Shown piece by piece: positions 33,176 to 42,364 of a stretch of 51,204 bases of DNA. Source of the stretch: SLFT01 sp964493075 (GTDB lineage Bacteria > Hydrogenedentota > Hydrogenedentia > Hydrogenedentales > CAITNO01); assembly GCA_964493075.1 (NCBI GenBank), contig CAZBNU010000003.1, positions 1 to 51,204 on the forward strand. Direction: 5' to 3'. Both the position numbers and the translations under genes were made by a program. Numbering within the stretch: the first letter of the stretch is position 1; each line of letters opens with the position of its first letter. Below the pieces are notes generated by a model that searched no databases, was not told where the DNA came from, and was given only the letters and a program-made list of their open reading frames with translations.

Positions 33176-36160
33176 CTAGAACTTCAGCATGGGGAGTTGC
33201 TTCTTCGCTGCTGCCGCCGCCAGTGCTTCTGAATCAAAGAGGAGCAGCACTTGTCGTTTCTTGGCGCACTCCGAAAATAGATCGACAATCTTTTCGGCGG
33301 GCACGGGGAGGGGCATATTCTGTAGAACCATGTCAACAACCAGGGGATGCGGTGTATGTTCATCCATGAGCATATCCATCGCTGCCAGCCGAAGCATCAT
33401 GTTCACCAGCGCGGGAGAGACACCTTCGTTGTTGTCGGTCAGCACCTCTATGGCGGGGACATCGTTGGGATCAAGTTTTACCTGCAGCACGGCGGTAATA
33501 TTCAGTATTTCCAAAAGTGCCGAAACGCGCTCCGCAATTTTTTCACCATACTGAATGCGCCAGGTGTTGAGGGTTTCCTCTATCAGCGCGATGGCATGGG
33601 CTGCGGCAGCCACATCGTTACGCAGCACTTTCATGTGCTTTTCCACTGCCGCCAGGTCTTCTTCGACTTCGTTCAGCGAGCGATGGGTTGACAACAGATT
33701 CTGTCTTTCCTGTTTCAAGGCCTGATATTGATGTAGCGTCTCTTCGTTTTCTTTTTCCAGAGTATGCAATTCCCGTGCGTACTGGTCAGTGTCAGGGGCT
33801 TCAACAACAGTCTTGTTGCCCGCCAGTTGACGCCAATGCTCCAGAGGATGTCCTTGAAGCAACTCTTCGCATTGCTGTTCCAGCGCACTTTTTTCATGTT
33901 CCAGATCGCGCATCGTGAGGGTATTGTCTGCCGCGCTGCGTGCCTGATCCAGATTTTCAAAACCAGCCTGTTTCAACAAGGTATCAAAGGAGAAGCGATG
34001 TTCCTCAAGCAGGGACTCTTCTTCGGGAAGCCTTTCTTCCAGGGCCCTGCGTGCGCGGAGAAGTTCACTGCGCCTTCCGGCATCTTTCTGGTGTACATCC
34101 ATAAAACGATAAAACGCCGCCAACGCACTGCTTATATCCCTATGTTCCGCTTCCGCAGTGAAGCCCTGTTCGCGCATGCGTTCACGCAACTGCTGCTCCG
34201 CTTCGGGCATGCCTTCGCGCACGGAGGTCAGTTCCCGATCCAGAAAACGTCTTCTGCCAAGCAATCCCTGATGCTGGTTGCGCAAGTCAGCCAGCCGCCG
34301 CTTGGTTTCACGGTATACCTGGTACTTGGCGATGGCGCGGCCCACTGCGCCTTCCACGTCATCCTCGTTCCTGGGGGATTCGTCCACCTGCTCGAGGGTG
34401 CTGCGCACTCGTTCAAAAAGTTTCGGGATGCGCTCTTCACTTTCCCGTAAATTATCTTCCTGCTGAGCGTATTTTGCTTCCAGATTATTCAGTTGGACGC
34501 GCAATTCGCGGTAGCGGTCATAGCGCGCCTCCAGTTCACGCACCGAACGGCAGTCGGCACGTACCATCAGCCGGTCCACCTGCGAAACATCCCCTTTCGC
34601 TTCTTCGTTCATCAAATCCAGTTCGGCCTGTCCTTCCGCGATGCTTCGGGTCAGCCGAGTGACTCTGCTGCGTGTGACAATCAGGTTGGTGAGGAAGAAC
34701 AGGGTGGCTGCGAGCAGGAAACCGCAGGGATACAATATGGGTGTTTTCTGCGATCCCAGATAAGCGCCCAACAGTAGTAACAGGAAAAGAATGCAACCAA
34801 GGCTCAATATGAATTGCCCCAGGATGGTATCCGCCAGTTCATCGCGCAGGCTGCGATTGTGTCGAACATGCTCTTCAACCTGTGTGCTACGGGCCTCCCA
34901 CTGTCTTTTCTTGCCCTGGTGTAAAACCAGTTCTTCAGCGAAATTGCCGCTGCCCTCAAAGATGGCGGCGTCCCCGGCAATCGCCACACGCAGATCGGCC
35001 AGTTCCGTGCGCATGACGTCACGGGTTTCTTCTTCCCCGTCGCGCATGTTGACGGCAGTCTTGAAGGATCGGGCCAGCTGATTCAGCCAGTCTATGGGGT
35101 TGGGCGCAATGCGGCTGAAATCCGGCAGTCCCGTCAGTTGCTGTTGTGTTTCGGCAATGTGCCCGTCCAGCGCGGCAATTTGATTATTGACCTCGTCCAA
35201 CCGTGCGTTAAACTCCGTGATGCGCCCCTGGCCGCCCTGAAGTTTCCGTTGCAACTCTTCAAGCAGTTCCGGATTGGCCAACGGCTTGTCGCAGTCTTCT
35301 GGTGTCGCCTCCTGCAGTGCGTCCAGTTCCTCAGAAATGCCACGCAGTTCTTCCCGACTGCGTTCTACCTGCATCCTTGCCGTCTCAAAGAGATTTTCGG
35401 CGCGTTGTATGGCGGCGGCTTGTTCCGAATCCAGACAGGGCTTGCCCCGTTCGTCTGCAATCTGCTGTTCGAGGAAATTAAGTTGCTGTTGCAGCCTTGT
35501 AACGCTTTCAACCACAGAGGCACACCGCGCTTCGTCGGCGATGTTGCGGCGGAGCCGGTATTGCTCCAGTTGTTCTCGGTGTTCATGAAGGGGCCCAGCA
35601 AGTCTTGCCGCCTGTTCCAGCGCCGCTTTTACGGCGGCCCTTTCTGTTTTCAAGGCCTCCAGCCGCGCCTTTGCTCTGCCCAAGGCCGTATCAGCATTAT
35701 TGCCGCGTCCGATTTTTTCCACAAAAGCGTCCAGTCGCGCCAGCGCTGCAATCAATCCTTGATGGCTGTTGCCGGCGTCGGTAATCGCCGCCATTTCCAA
35801 GGCCATACGCTCATAATCATTCCCTGCTTCCAACAGGTCTTCAAAAGCGAGAAGCATCAGGTCCGCACCGATTATTTCCGGGGGGTCATTGCCCAGTGAC
35901 AGTGAAGCAACACTGTCGCGAAGGTCTTCCGGCGTATTGGCAAGCAATGCCGACAAAGCGCCCCGACCGGGGATGTCGGCAATGACGTTTACTGGCAGCG
36001 TTGTGGCACGCACCTTTTCAGAAGCAAGGATACGGTGGAAGGTCTGGCTTAGACTTCGAGACAAATGTGCGTCGGCGCAATGCAACACCTGCAGGCGTCC
36101 GTCAAGAATATGCAGTTTTTCGCCGTCGGCCTGTCTCAGTTTTAGGGCATGAATCATCAT
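33176..36160 (-). CDS. YhaN/SbcC-like coiled-coil protein with degenerate ATPase motifs
   Basis: A 994-residue protein with the layout of YhaN-type AAA ATPases: N-terminal head, very long coiled coil (about 150-830), two central transmembrane helices (about 455-510, FILSLGCILFLLLLLGAYLG and the following one), and C-terminal head. Where the family has a P-loop, here the sequence is LQVLHCADAHLSRSLS, with no G-x4-GK(S/T). The C-terminal head reads HPLVVDMVLQNMP where a Walker B of the type LILDDPLVNFD is expected, and the ABC signature is also lost. ATP hydrolysis is therefore unlikely. The start overlaps the nuclease stop by 4 bp, so the complex with the nuclease is probably retained. Confidence 0.75.
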   Translation of the reverse strand: MMIHALKLRQADGEKLHILDGRLQVLHCADAHLSRSLSQTFHRILASEKVRATTLPVNVIADIPGRGALSALLANTPEDLRDSVASLSLGNDPPEIIGADLMLLAFEDLLEAGNDYERMALEMAAITDAGNSHQGLIAALARLDAFVEKIGRGNNADTALGRAKARLEALKTERAAVKAALEQAARLAGPLHEHREQLEQYRLRRNIADEARCASVVESVTRLQQQLNFLEQQIADERGKPCLDSEQAAAIQRAENLFETARMQVERSREELRGISEELDALQEATPEDCDKPLANPELLEELQRKLQGGQGRITEFNARLDEVNNQIAALDGHIAETQQQLTGLPDFSRIAPNPIDWLNQLARSFKTAVNMRDGEEETRDVMRTELADLRVAIAGDAAIFEGSGNFAEELVLHQGKKRQWEARSTQVEEHVRHNRSLRDELADTILGQFILSLGCILFLLLLLGAYLGSQKTPILYPCGFLLAATLFFLTNLIVTRSRVTRLTRSIAEGQAELDLMNEEAKGDVSQVDRLMVRADCRSVRELEARYDRYRELRVQLNNLEAKYAQQEDNLRESEERIPKLFERVRSTLEQVDESPRNEDDVEGAVGRAIAKYQVYRETKRRLADLRNQHQGLLGRRRFLDRELTSVREGMPEAEQQLRERMREQGFTAEAEHRDISSALAAFYRFMDVHQKDAGRRSELLRARRALEERLPEEESLLEEHRFSFDTLLKQAGFENLDQARSAADNTLTMRDLEHEKSALEQQCEELLQGHPLEHWRQLAGNKTVVEAPDTDQYARELHTLEKENEETLHQYQALKQERQNLLSTHRSLNEVEEDLAAVEKHMKVLRNDVAAAAHAIALIEETLNTWRIQYGEKIAERVSALLEILNITAVLQVKLDPNDVPAIEVLTDNNEGVSPALVNMMLRLAAMDMLMDEHTPHPLVVDMVLQNMPLPVPAEKIVDLFSECAKKRQVLLLFDSEALAAAAAKKQLPMLKF

Positions 36161-37314
36161 TGCAGCAGGTACTCCCCATCATGGTCCGGCAACAGGTGGC
36201 TGCGGCACGCGACGATTGCCAGATCGCGGGCATACGCATCAAAAAGAGCGGCGTTACTGTCCGGGGTATCGTTCATGCGTTGTGCCATAGTTTCATTGAA
36301 GCGCGACAGGCAGGTGGCTTGTCCTCTGAGTACTGCGGGCGTCTCTTCCCGTTCGCTGGCGTCCACGATCTCGGCATGCAGAAAACGGCGGCGTGCATGC
36401 TGCAGCAGCCCTTCCAAATAGGGGTATGCAGGAGAAGTTAGATTTCCCGTTACCTGTAACCGTGCCACTTCCCGCTCGGAGTTGCCTTCCAGCAGCCGGT
36501 CCAAGTCCCCTTCCGGGTCCCGACCTGTTCCCACGGGACACGCATACTCTTTGAAGAGAATTTCTTCGCAGGCAATGGGCGTTGCCTGTACCGACCTTCC
36601 GTCTTCAATATTGACTTCAAGAAAATATCGGCTGCCCTGATCGTTGAAATTGCGTCCCTGCGGTGTTCCGGGATAGTGAATCGCTGTGGGGAAATCCCCT
36701 TTCACCTCGGTGGCGTCATGGAAATGGCCGAGCGCCAGATAGGCAAGGCCTTCCTGTGCAATTGCAGCGGCGTCGAAAGGGGCAACGCATTTGCCGTTGG
36801 GCGGCTGATGGGATCGCTCCGTGCCGTGGGCGATGGCGATGTGCACACGACCATCTTTCTCTATGGACAGCCTGTTAAACTTCTCGCCGGAATCATCGTC
36901 TCCATCACAGCCAATTCCGTGTATGCAAATGTCTTGGGATGGATGAAGGCATTGCCGCCATTCCTGTGAACTAAACAGCGTTACATTTTCCGGCCACAAT
37001 TCCGTGGCGTAGGGCGAGTTGTCCTTATAGGGATCGCGGTTGCCCGGCGCTATATACACCGGTATCGGCGCGAGATGCTCCAGCGTTTCCATAACAAGTG
37101 CGAGGGTTTCATCCTGCACCTGTGCGCTGTCAAAAAGGTCCCCCGCAATTAGCACCATGTCTGCAGGCCAGTCGTTTGCCCGTTGCATTATTTTCTCAAA
37201 TACACGCCGTTGCGCGGTGCGCAGTTGGCTGCCAATGTGCGCATTCACGCCAAGGTGGGCAAAAGAGGTATCGAGGTGCAGGTCAGCAGTATGTAAGATT
37301 CGGATACGTTTCAT
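36157..37314 (-). CDS. YhaO/SbcD-like metallophosphoesterase
   Basis: A 385-residue member of the Mre11/SbcD/YhaO family, the nuclease half of a DNA-repair-type pair. Motifs in order: TADLHLD, AGDLFD, APGNRD, IAHGT and GHFH. The third block is normally GNH(D/E), whose His is catalytic; here it is Arg (codon CGC), one base change from CAC. The other metal ligands are intact. A C-terminal capping region follows. The start at 37314 (MKRIRILHTADLHLD) puts the first motif in the usual position; in-frame starts lie up to 37353. It is translationally coupled to the YhaN-like gene. Confidence 0.82.
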   Translation of the reverse strand: MKRIRILHTADLHLDTSFAHLGVNAHIGSQLRTAQRRVFEKIMQRANDWPADMVLIAGDLFDSAQVQDETLALVMETLEHLAPIPVYIAPGNRDPYKDNSPYATELWPENVTLFSSQEWRQCLHPSQDICIHGIGCDGDDDSGEKFNRLSIEKDGRVHIAIAHGTERSHQPPNGKCVAPFDAAAIAQEGLAYLALGHFHDATEVKGDFPTAIHYPGTPQGRNFNDQGSRYFLEVNIEDGRSVQATPIACEEILFKEYACPVGTGRDPEGDLDRLLEGNSEREVARLQVTGNLTSPAYPYLEGLLQHARRRFLHAEIVDASEREETPAVLRGQATCLSRFNETMAQRMNDTPDSNAALFDAYARDLAIVACRSHLLPDHDGEYLLQ

Positions 37315-37501
37315 AGTACAATAATCACCGTTCTGCATAAGCAGGGTCTTCACCTTTCTGTATGAAAGGATATGGCCCAGAGGCTATAGTGTGTCAGATT
37401 ACGCTGCGAAATCCAAGTTTATGCGCACAGGACAGTCATATTCAAGGCGACGCACAGTGCCGGCCCCTTGTGAAACGGCAACAATAACAGGAATTATTAC
37501 C

Positions 37502-38113
37502 ATGGAGTCAATGCTGGCGCAACCGGAACACAGCAATCGCTTGGGGGACGCACTGTCCCGTGCGTTCGTGCACGATCCGGCCTGTAGCTATGTTTTTCGT
37601 GAACGCGAGCGTCGTTTGGAAAAGATGCGCTGGATTTATGTGCGCTGGCTGCGTGTTTTTATTTCGCACAAAGGGGTTTACACCACGCCAGAATTGTCGG
37701 GCGCCGCGCTGTGGCATCGTCCTGAGGCCGGGGTTTCCGTGGGACTTTGGGAGCAGGTGCGCGCTGGGTTCCTGCCCATATTATTCCTGTTGCGACCAAC
37801 AGAGCAACTGCGCGGACTGGCGACGCACCAGGATGCAGTAGCGCGTATGAAACGGTTTCTCGACGGGCCGCATTGGGTGTTGGATACGCTGGGTGTTGCG
37901 CCGGAGTGTCACCGGCAGGGCGTGGCGCGTGCTGTGTTGCAGCCTGCTTTGGAACAGGCCGACGCCGCAGGCATCCCCTGTTTTGTAAACACGCATAATG
38001 GGGCCAATGTGGCCTTTTACGAGCGGTTCGGGTTCGCTTGCATCCATGAAAGCCCCATGCCCGGTACGGATATTGTGGTCTATTCTCTTCGCCGTCCTCC
38101 TGCGAAGGACTAA
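37502..38113 (+). CDS. GNAT-family N-acetyltransferase
   Basis: A 203-residue acetyltransferase with the GNAT acetyl-CoA site VLDTLGVAPECHRQGVA (Q/R-x-x-G-x-A type) and the following helix, then the conserved late motif NTHNGANVAFYERFGF. The N-terminal third resembles the puromycin-acetyltransferase-like subgroup. I start it at 37502 (AGGA about 10 nt upstream); an open frame extends to 37391 with low-complexity basic residues. Its TAA stop overlaps the TAG stop of the convergent galactokinase-like gene. Substrate unknown. Confidence 0.8.
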   Translation: MESMLAQPEHSNRLGDALSRAFVHDPACSYVFRERERRLEKMRWIYVRWLRVFISHKGVYTTPELSGAALWHRPEAGVSVGLWEQVRAGFLPILFLLRPTEQLRGLATHQDAVARMKRFLDGPHWVLDTLGVAPECHRQGVARAVLQPALEQADAAGIPCFVNTHNGANVAFYERFGFACIHESPMPGTDIVVYSLRRPPAKD

Positions 38114-39783
38114 TCTTCCGGCAGCACTTCCCCTGCGCCTGCCGTGGGGTGGTTTACAACAACAGCGTGGCTGGCAGTATCGGCATGGAGGGGCATTGCG
38201 AGGTTTGCACGCCTTGCATAGATTTCCTGTTGCAGTGTTCTCGCCAGGGCATGGCTTACCACATCGGTGTCTTCCTTATCGCAAAGGACGAGTATCGCCC
38301 CTGCAATGCCTGCGCCGGTAAGACATGCGCCAAGAGCCCCTGCCTGCATCGCTGTGTCGACAAGCATGTCCAACGCGGGACTGCTTGCCCCGTAGGCGCC
38401 GGGCTGTTCCGTGATAAGCGCTTCCTGTTCTGCAAGGGTTTGCATCATTGCGTCATTGATGTTTGTTGAAAAGTGGTCGCCGTCAGGCTTGCGGACGCGG
38501 TCGCCGTTATGGCCGACTGTCATCAACTGTCCTGCAAGTTCATAATCCCCTGCCTCTAGGATTTCCGGGAACAAGCGCGCCCGTTCCGATTCGGCAATAC
38601 CGAAAAGCAAAGGGCCGCGCAACGGTATGGTTTTTGGTTGCAGGTGTTCTTCCAAATCACCAAAATACCGTTTATATTCGCTGACAAGCCCAGGCGGGTG
38701 ATAGCGCTGTTGCAACGATTCGATATCAATGGACAGTGGGATGCGCTGCAGCAGGCGGTATATCTCGGAAACACCTCCCACGGCATCAGGCGTTATGCGC
38801 GATAAGCGGTTCATTGCCGCCGCCGCTTCTTCGGACCAGCCGGATATTCGTAATTCCCGCTGCAGCACCACAAGTGCCATGGAATAGGCGAAGCGGTTCT
38901 TTGCATAGTCCAAGCGCTGTTCGCCGCTCAGGGTGCGTCGCGTATGGGAGTTGACCACCAGCAAATCCAGGGATTGTGGAAAAGGAATATACCGGGCGCC
39001 TTCCAGGGAGAAGTCCTGGTCAAATACGGCCAGGTGCAGCATCTGTCCAGGACGACCCATCAGGATTGCAGTCTGGTCGCTCATGCCCACACGCGCACCG
39101 GCATACCATTCTACATCCTGGGTTGCCTGTATCAGCTGCGTTGTACTTGACTCCAGGGCATTGCATCGTTCATAAGCAAGTAAAGACGCCATAATCAAGG
39201 CCGCCGAAGAACTCAATGCCGCACCACGGGGCAGGTCACTGTCTAGCATGATACTGAGACCGCCCAGGTGTGGTTGGCGATGGCCGTGAGCAACGCGCAA
39301 GCTGGCGCCGATGCAGTAATTGCTCCAGGCGGTTGCTGGCGTTGCGCTTCGCTTTTTCGGACGACCGCAAACGGAAGGGTTAGCGATGTCCTCCCACCAG
39401 GTGTTGTTATGGTTTATACCCCGGCATTCATCCTCAAAGTCAAAGGCTACTTCAGTGAATGCAGGGTTTACATTTGCGAGAACACTTTCTTTGGTTCCCG
39501 TAGGTGCGGCGACCAGCAATACCTCCCGCTGATGGGTCATCAGATTCAGGAAGCCGCCATGGGTGTCCACATGCATGCCGCGCAGATTGACGCGCCCAGG
39601 CGCACGGAACAGCCGTACCGGAATATTGCCAAAACGATTTCCAAAAGCGTGAAGTACCCGCCGCGCCACTGCGGCACGTTCCTGTAACACGGTGGTGTCC
39701 GCGCCATAAATGGCACAAAGCGACGGATGTTGTCCGGGGCTTTCCCAGAATTGCAGCCATTGGGAGACTGTTTTGGACGTCAT
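38110..39783 (-). CDS. galactokinase-like GHMP kinase
   Basis: A 557-residue sugar kinase of the GHMP superfamily. Motif 1 is APGRVNLRGMHVDTHGG, compared with GRVNLIGEHTDYNGG in GalK. Motif 2 (ATP) is DLPRGAALSSSAAL and motif 3 is CLTGAGIAGAILVL. The Gly-Met-His-Val-Asp variant of the galactose-recognition motif and the length, well above the usual 380-400, suggest a relative acting on galactose, N-acetylgalactosamine or another sugar rather than a standard GalK. An extra N-terminal segment of about 55 residues precedes motif 1. AAAAGG lies upstream of the ATG, and 9-bp repeats lie 13 bp further upstream. Confidence 0.8.
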   Translation of the reverse strand: MTSKTVSQWLQFWESPGQHPSLCAIYGADTTVLQERAAVARRVLHAFGNRFGNIPVRLFRAPGRVNLRGMHVDTHGGFLNLMTHQREVLLVAAPTGTKESVLANVNPAFTEVAFDFEDECRGINHNNTWWEDIANPSVCGRPKKRSATPATAWSNYCIGASLRVAHGHRQPHLGGLSIMLDSDLPRGAALSSSAALIMASLLAYERCNALESSTTQLIQATQDVEWYAGARVGMSDQTAILMGRPGQMLHLAVFDQDFSLEGARYIPFPQSLDLLVVNSHTRRTLSGEQRLDYAKNRFAYSMALVVLQRELRISGWSEEAAAAMNRLSRITPDAVGGVSEIYRLLQRIPLSIDIESLQQRYHPPGLVSEYKRYFGDLEEHLQPKTIPLRGPLLFGIAESERARLFPEILEAGDYELAGQLMTVGHNGDRVRKPDGDHFSTNINDAMMQTLAEQEALITEQPGAYGASSPALDMLVDTAMQAGALGACLTGAGIAGAILVLCDKEDTDVVSHALARTLQQEIYARRANLAMPLHADTASHAVVVNHPTAGAGEVLPED

Positions 39784-39795
39784 GGATTAAGACCT

Positions 39796-39831
39796 TTTAT
39801 GGACTAGATGGACTGTATGGACCAGATGGAC
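39796..39831. repeat. four units of a 9-bp-period repeat upstream of the GHMP kinase
   Basis: TTTATGGAC, TAGATGGAC, TGTATGGAC and CAGATGGAC follow each other without interruption, giving the form NNNATGGAC. They sit in the 169-bp divergent spacer just upstream of the kinase ribosome site. The remainder of the spacer contains an AT-rich stretch (TTGTACAGTATAAG, from 39911) that may be a promoter for the DUF6807 gene. Confidence 0.6.
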
Positions 39832-39952
39832 GACTATACCGAAGAAGTTATGTTCCTCTTGTCCAGTTTTTGAAGAGCACATGCCGTGTTTTCTTTCCAC
39901 AAGGCCTCTATTGTACAGTATAAGAACAGTAAGTTACACAAGGAGATTTTTT

Positions 39953-40951
39953 ATGACTATGCAACATGACCGCAATGTATCCCGAAGGCGTTTTTTTCGT
40001 AATGCGCTAAGCCTGCTGGCTGCTCCGGCGGGGGTGAGTGCCCTAAGTGCAACGGCAGCGGCACAACAGCAACCACCAGAAGGCGCCGATCAACTGACCC
40101 ATTACCAGGAAGCGGAAATCGGCGGCAAAGAACGCGGGCCGGTGATCTGGCTGCGCTGGAATAATAATCCGCTGCTGGCCTATCGCGCACAGTCCGGACA
40201 GAAGTTTCCCTATTTCTATCCGCTTATGGGGCCTGTGTCGGGACTTCCGGTAACTACAGAATCCGGGCTGCCCTATCCCCATCATCGTTCGCTTTATTTC
40301 GGTTGCGATCATCTGAACAAGGCCAATTTCTGGCAGGGCGGCCTGGAGCATGGGCGTGTTGTTTCGACCGGGCCACATGTCAAAAGAGCGGATGCTACGT
40401 CTGCTGTCATTCAGGATGCCTGCGAATGGACTGTGCCAGACCGACCGGTGCAGATGACCGATACACGCACCTATACCGTCACCACAGATTTGCCCCGTCG
40501 TTGGATGATAGACGTGGATATTGTGTGGAAGGCAGCTGTGGATGTTGAAGTGATCAAGAACAACCATTCGCTGTTTGCGCTGCGTTGTGCTGCGGATATT
40601 TCTGTGTGGGGCGGCGGCACGCTTATCAACAGCAACGGCGATACCGGCGAGGAAAAGACTTTTGGTAAACCGGCTTCGTGGTGCGCCTTTTACGGCAAGC
40701 GCGTGCAGGTAAAAAATGAACCGATGGAAGGGATTGCCATTTTTGACCATCCTGAAAATCCCTGGAACCCCTGCCCCTGGTTCACACGCGATTATGGATT
40801 TCTTTCGTCCACGCCATTTAATTTTATTGAAAAGCCGTGGCAACTGCCTGCAGGCGACTCCGTAGCGCTGAAGTATCGTGTTGTGGTGTTTGCGGGGGAC
40901 CCCGAAGAAGCCGAACTTGACGGGTTGCACGCGCAGTGGGTCAACGGATAA
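39953..40951 (+). CDS. Tat-exported DUF6807 (PmoA-type) protein
   Basis: A 332-residue protein with a twin-arginine signal (SRRRFFRNALSLLAAPAGVS, then ATAAA), so it is exported folded. The rest matches the DUF6807/PmoA-type family common in Planctomycetes: NPLLAYR, FPYFYPLMGPVSG, the HHRSLYFGCDHLN block with paired His, and the late aromatic block NPWNPCPWFTRDYGF. The family is often found next to sugar transporters and oxidoreductases; its reaction is not established to my knowledge. The start at 39953 has AAGGAGA 7 nt upstream. A sodium:solute symporter follows 38 bp downstream. Confidence 0.8.
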   Translation: MTMQHDRNVSRRRFFRNALSLLAAPAGVSALSATAAAQQQPPEGADQLTHYQEAEIGGKERGPVIWLRWNNNPLLAYRAQSGQKFPYFYPLMGPVSGLPVTTESGLPYPHHRSLYFGCDHLNKANFWQGGLEHGRVVSTGPHVKRADATSAVIQDACEWTVPDRPVQMTDTRTYTVTTDLPRRWMIDVDIVWKAAVDVEVIKNNHSLFALRCAADISVWGGGTLINSNGDTGEEKTFGKPASWCAFYGKRVQVKNEPMEGIAIFDHPENPWNPCPWFTRDYGFLSSTPFNFIEKPWQLPAGDSVALKYRVVVFAGDPEEAELDGLHAQWVNG

Positions 40952-40989
40952 TCATTCAGCGTACAGGGTAACACAACAAGGGAAATATC

Positions 40990-41951
40990 ATGCCTCATTT
41001 TAGCGGACTGGATGTTGCAGTGGTTGTCGTTCATTTCAGCATCATCACCCTGGTCGGTTATCTCATGGGGAAACGCGCCACCACTACGGAACGCTACTTT
41101 GTGGGCGGGCGTTCCTATCCCGGGTGGCTTATCGGTATTTCCATGTTCGGCGCGGTCATCAGCTCCATTACCTTTGTCGCCTATCCCGCGGATGCTTTTC
41201 GCACCGGTTACCTGCGCTATGTCATCTGCATTACCCTGCCCTTCGCGATCCTGATTGCGTCGCGCTTGTTCATCCCTTTCTTTCGGCGCGGTAAAATCAC
41301 TTCGGTATTCGAATACCTGGAAAAGCGTTTCGGACCGCGTACACGTGTTTACGGCGCCTGCGTGTTTATTGTCTCCCAATGTTTCCGTATCAGCCTGATC
41401 CAGTTTCTGGTGGCGCTGCTTGTGCACAGGATCACGGGCTGGGATGTGATGCTCTGCATTCTGCTGGGCGGCGTGGTTACGGCCTACTACACCATCTCCG
41501 GCGGCATTGAGGCTGTTATCTGGACGGATTTCTTTGAGTCCATGTTGCTCATCGGCGGCGGCCTGCTGATACTGGGCGTCATACTGTGGCATCTTCCCGA
41601 GGGTTTGGGTCAGGTGATCAGCATTGGTCGGGAAGACGGAAAATTCATGTTGAGCGAAGTCGCCGCAGACGGACGTCTGCAGGCGGTTCCCTGGGGCCTT
41701 TCGTTAAGCCGTAAGACCGTCCTGATGCTGCTTATTGTAGGTCTGTTTCAATGGCTGGGCGAATATAGTTACAACCAGGAGATCATCCAGAAATACTGTG
41801 CCGCACGGAGTGCCCGGGATGCGCGGCGCGCCATGTGGATCAACTGCGCCATGTGTGTGCCTGCCTGGGGCTATTTCATGTTTCTGGGTACAGCGCTGTA
41901 CGCCTTCTATCAGGTATTCCCTGAAACGGTGCCTGCAGAAATCCTGGCCGG
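40990..41951 (+). CDS. sodium:solute symporter, 5' part
   Basis: The first 320 residues of an SSS-family transporter, with about eight hydrophobic helices. Family features include MGKRATTTERYFVGGRSYPG, ISMFGAVISSITFVAYPADA, the ITSVFEYLEKRFG motif and TISGGIEAVIWTDFFE. The protein would import a sugar or carboxylate with Na+. The gene runs into a gap before the helices that normally carry GLxxAGLFAAAMSSLDS. AAGGGA precedes the ATG, and it is probably co-transcribed with the DUF6807 gene. Confidence 0.85.
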
Positions 41952-42051
41952 NNNNNNNNNNNNNNNNNNNNNNNNNNNNNNNNNNNNNNNNNNNNNNNNN
42001 NNNNNNNNNNNNNNNNNNNNNNNNNNNNNNNNNNNNNNNNNNNNNNNNNNN
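41952..42051. other. assembly gap (100 N) inside the symporter gene
   Basis: Exactly 100 unknown bases. The 34 residues it would encode are too few: a helix-loop-helix block of about 100 residues is expected between the two flanks in this family. Confidence 0.95.
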
Positions 42052-42354
42052 GGCGGTTTGCTTGGGCTGTATATGCTGGGGTTTTTCACCACCCGGGGCG
42101 ACGGACGCGCAGTCGGTGTGGGCATTCTCTTTGCTGTCCTCTTTTCCGCCGTCATCTCCGCATCAGGAATGGGCTGGCTGCCGGGCGGTCTTTCAGAAAC
42201 CATCCGCGGTTCCTTTGAAGGTTACTACACCGGTATTGTCGGTAATTTTGTCATGTTTACTCTTGGCTATTTCATGGCACGCCTGCTTCCCCGCCGCGAT
42301 CAGGATTTGACCAACCTCACCGTCTGGACGCAGGACAACGTGCCGTTGGATTGA
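42052..42354 (+). CDS. sodium:solute symporter, 3' part
   Basis: The last 100 residues of an SSS transporter. They open with GGLLGLYMLGFFTTRGDGRA, the usual sequence of a late helix, and end with FVMFTLGYFMARLLP and a short tail. It continues in the same frame as the upstream part and with similar family identity, so one gene is likely. It converges with the DUF2851 gene, with 10 bp between stops. Confidence 0.82.
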   Translation, partial: GGLLGLYMLGFFTTRGDGRAVGVGILFAVLFSAVISASGMGWLPGGLSETIRGSFEGYYTGIVGNFVMFTLGYFMARLLPRRDQDLTNLTVWTQDNVPLD

Positions 42355-42364
42355 ATACGGCACG

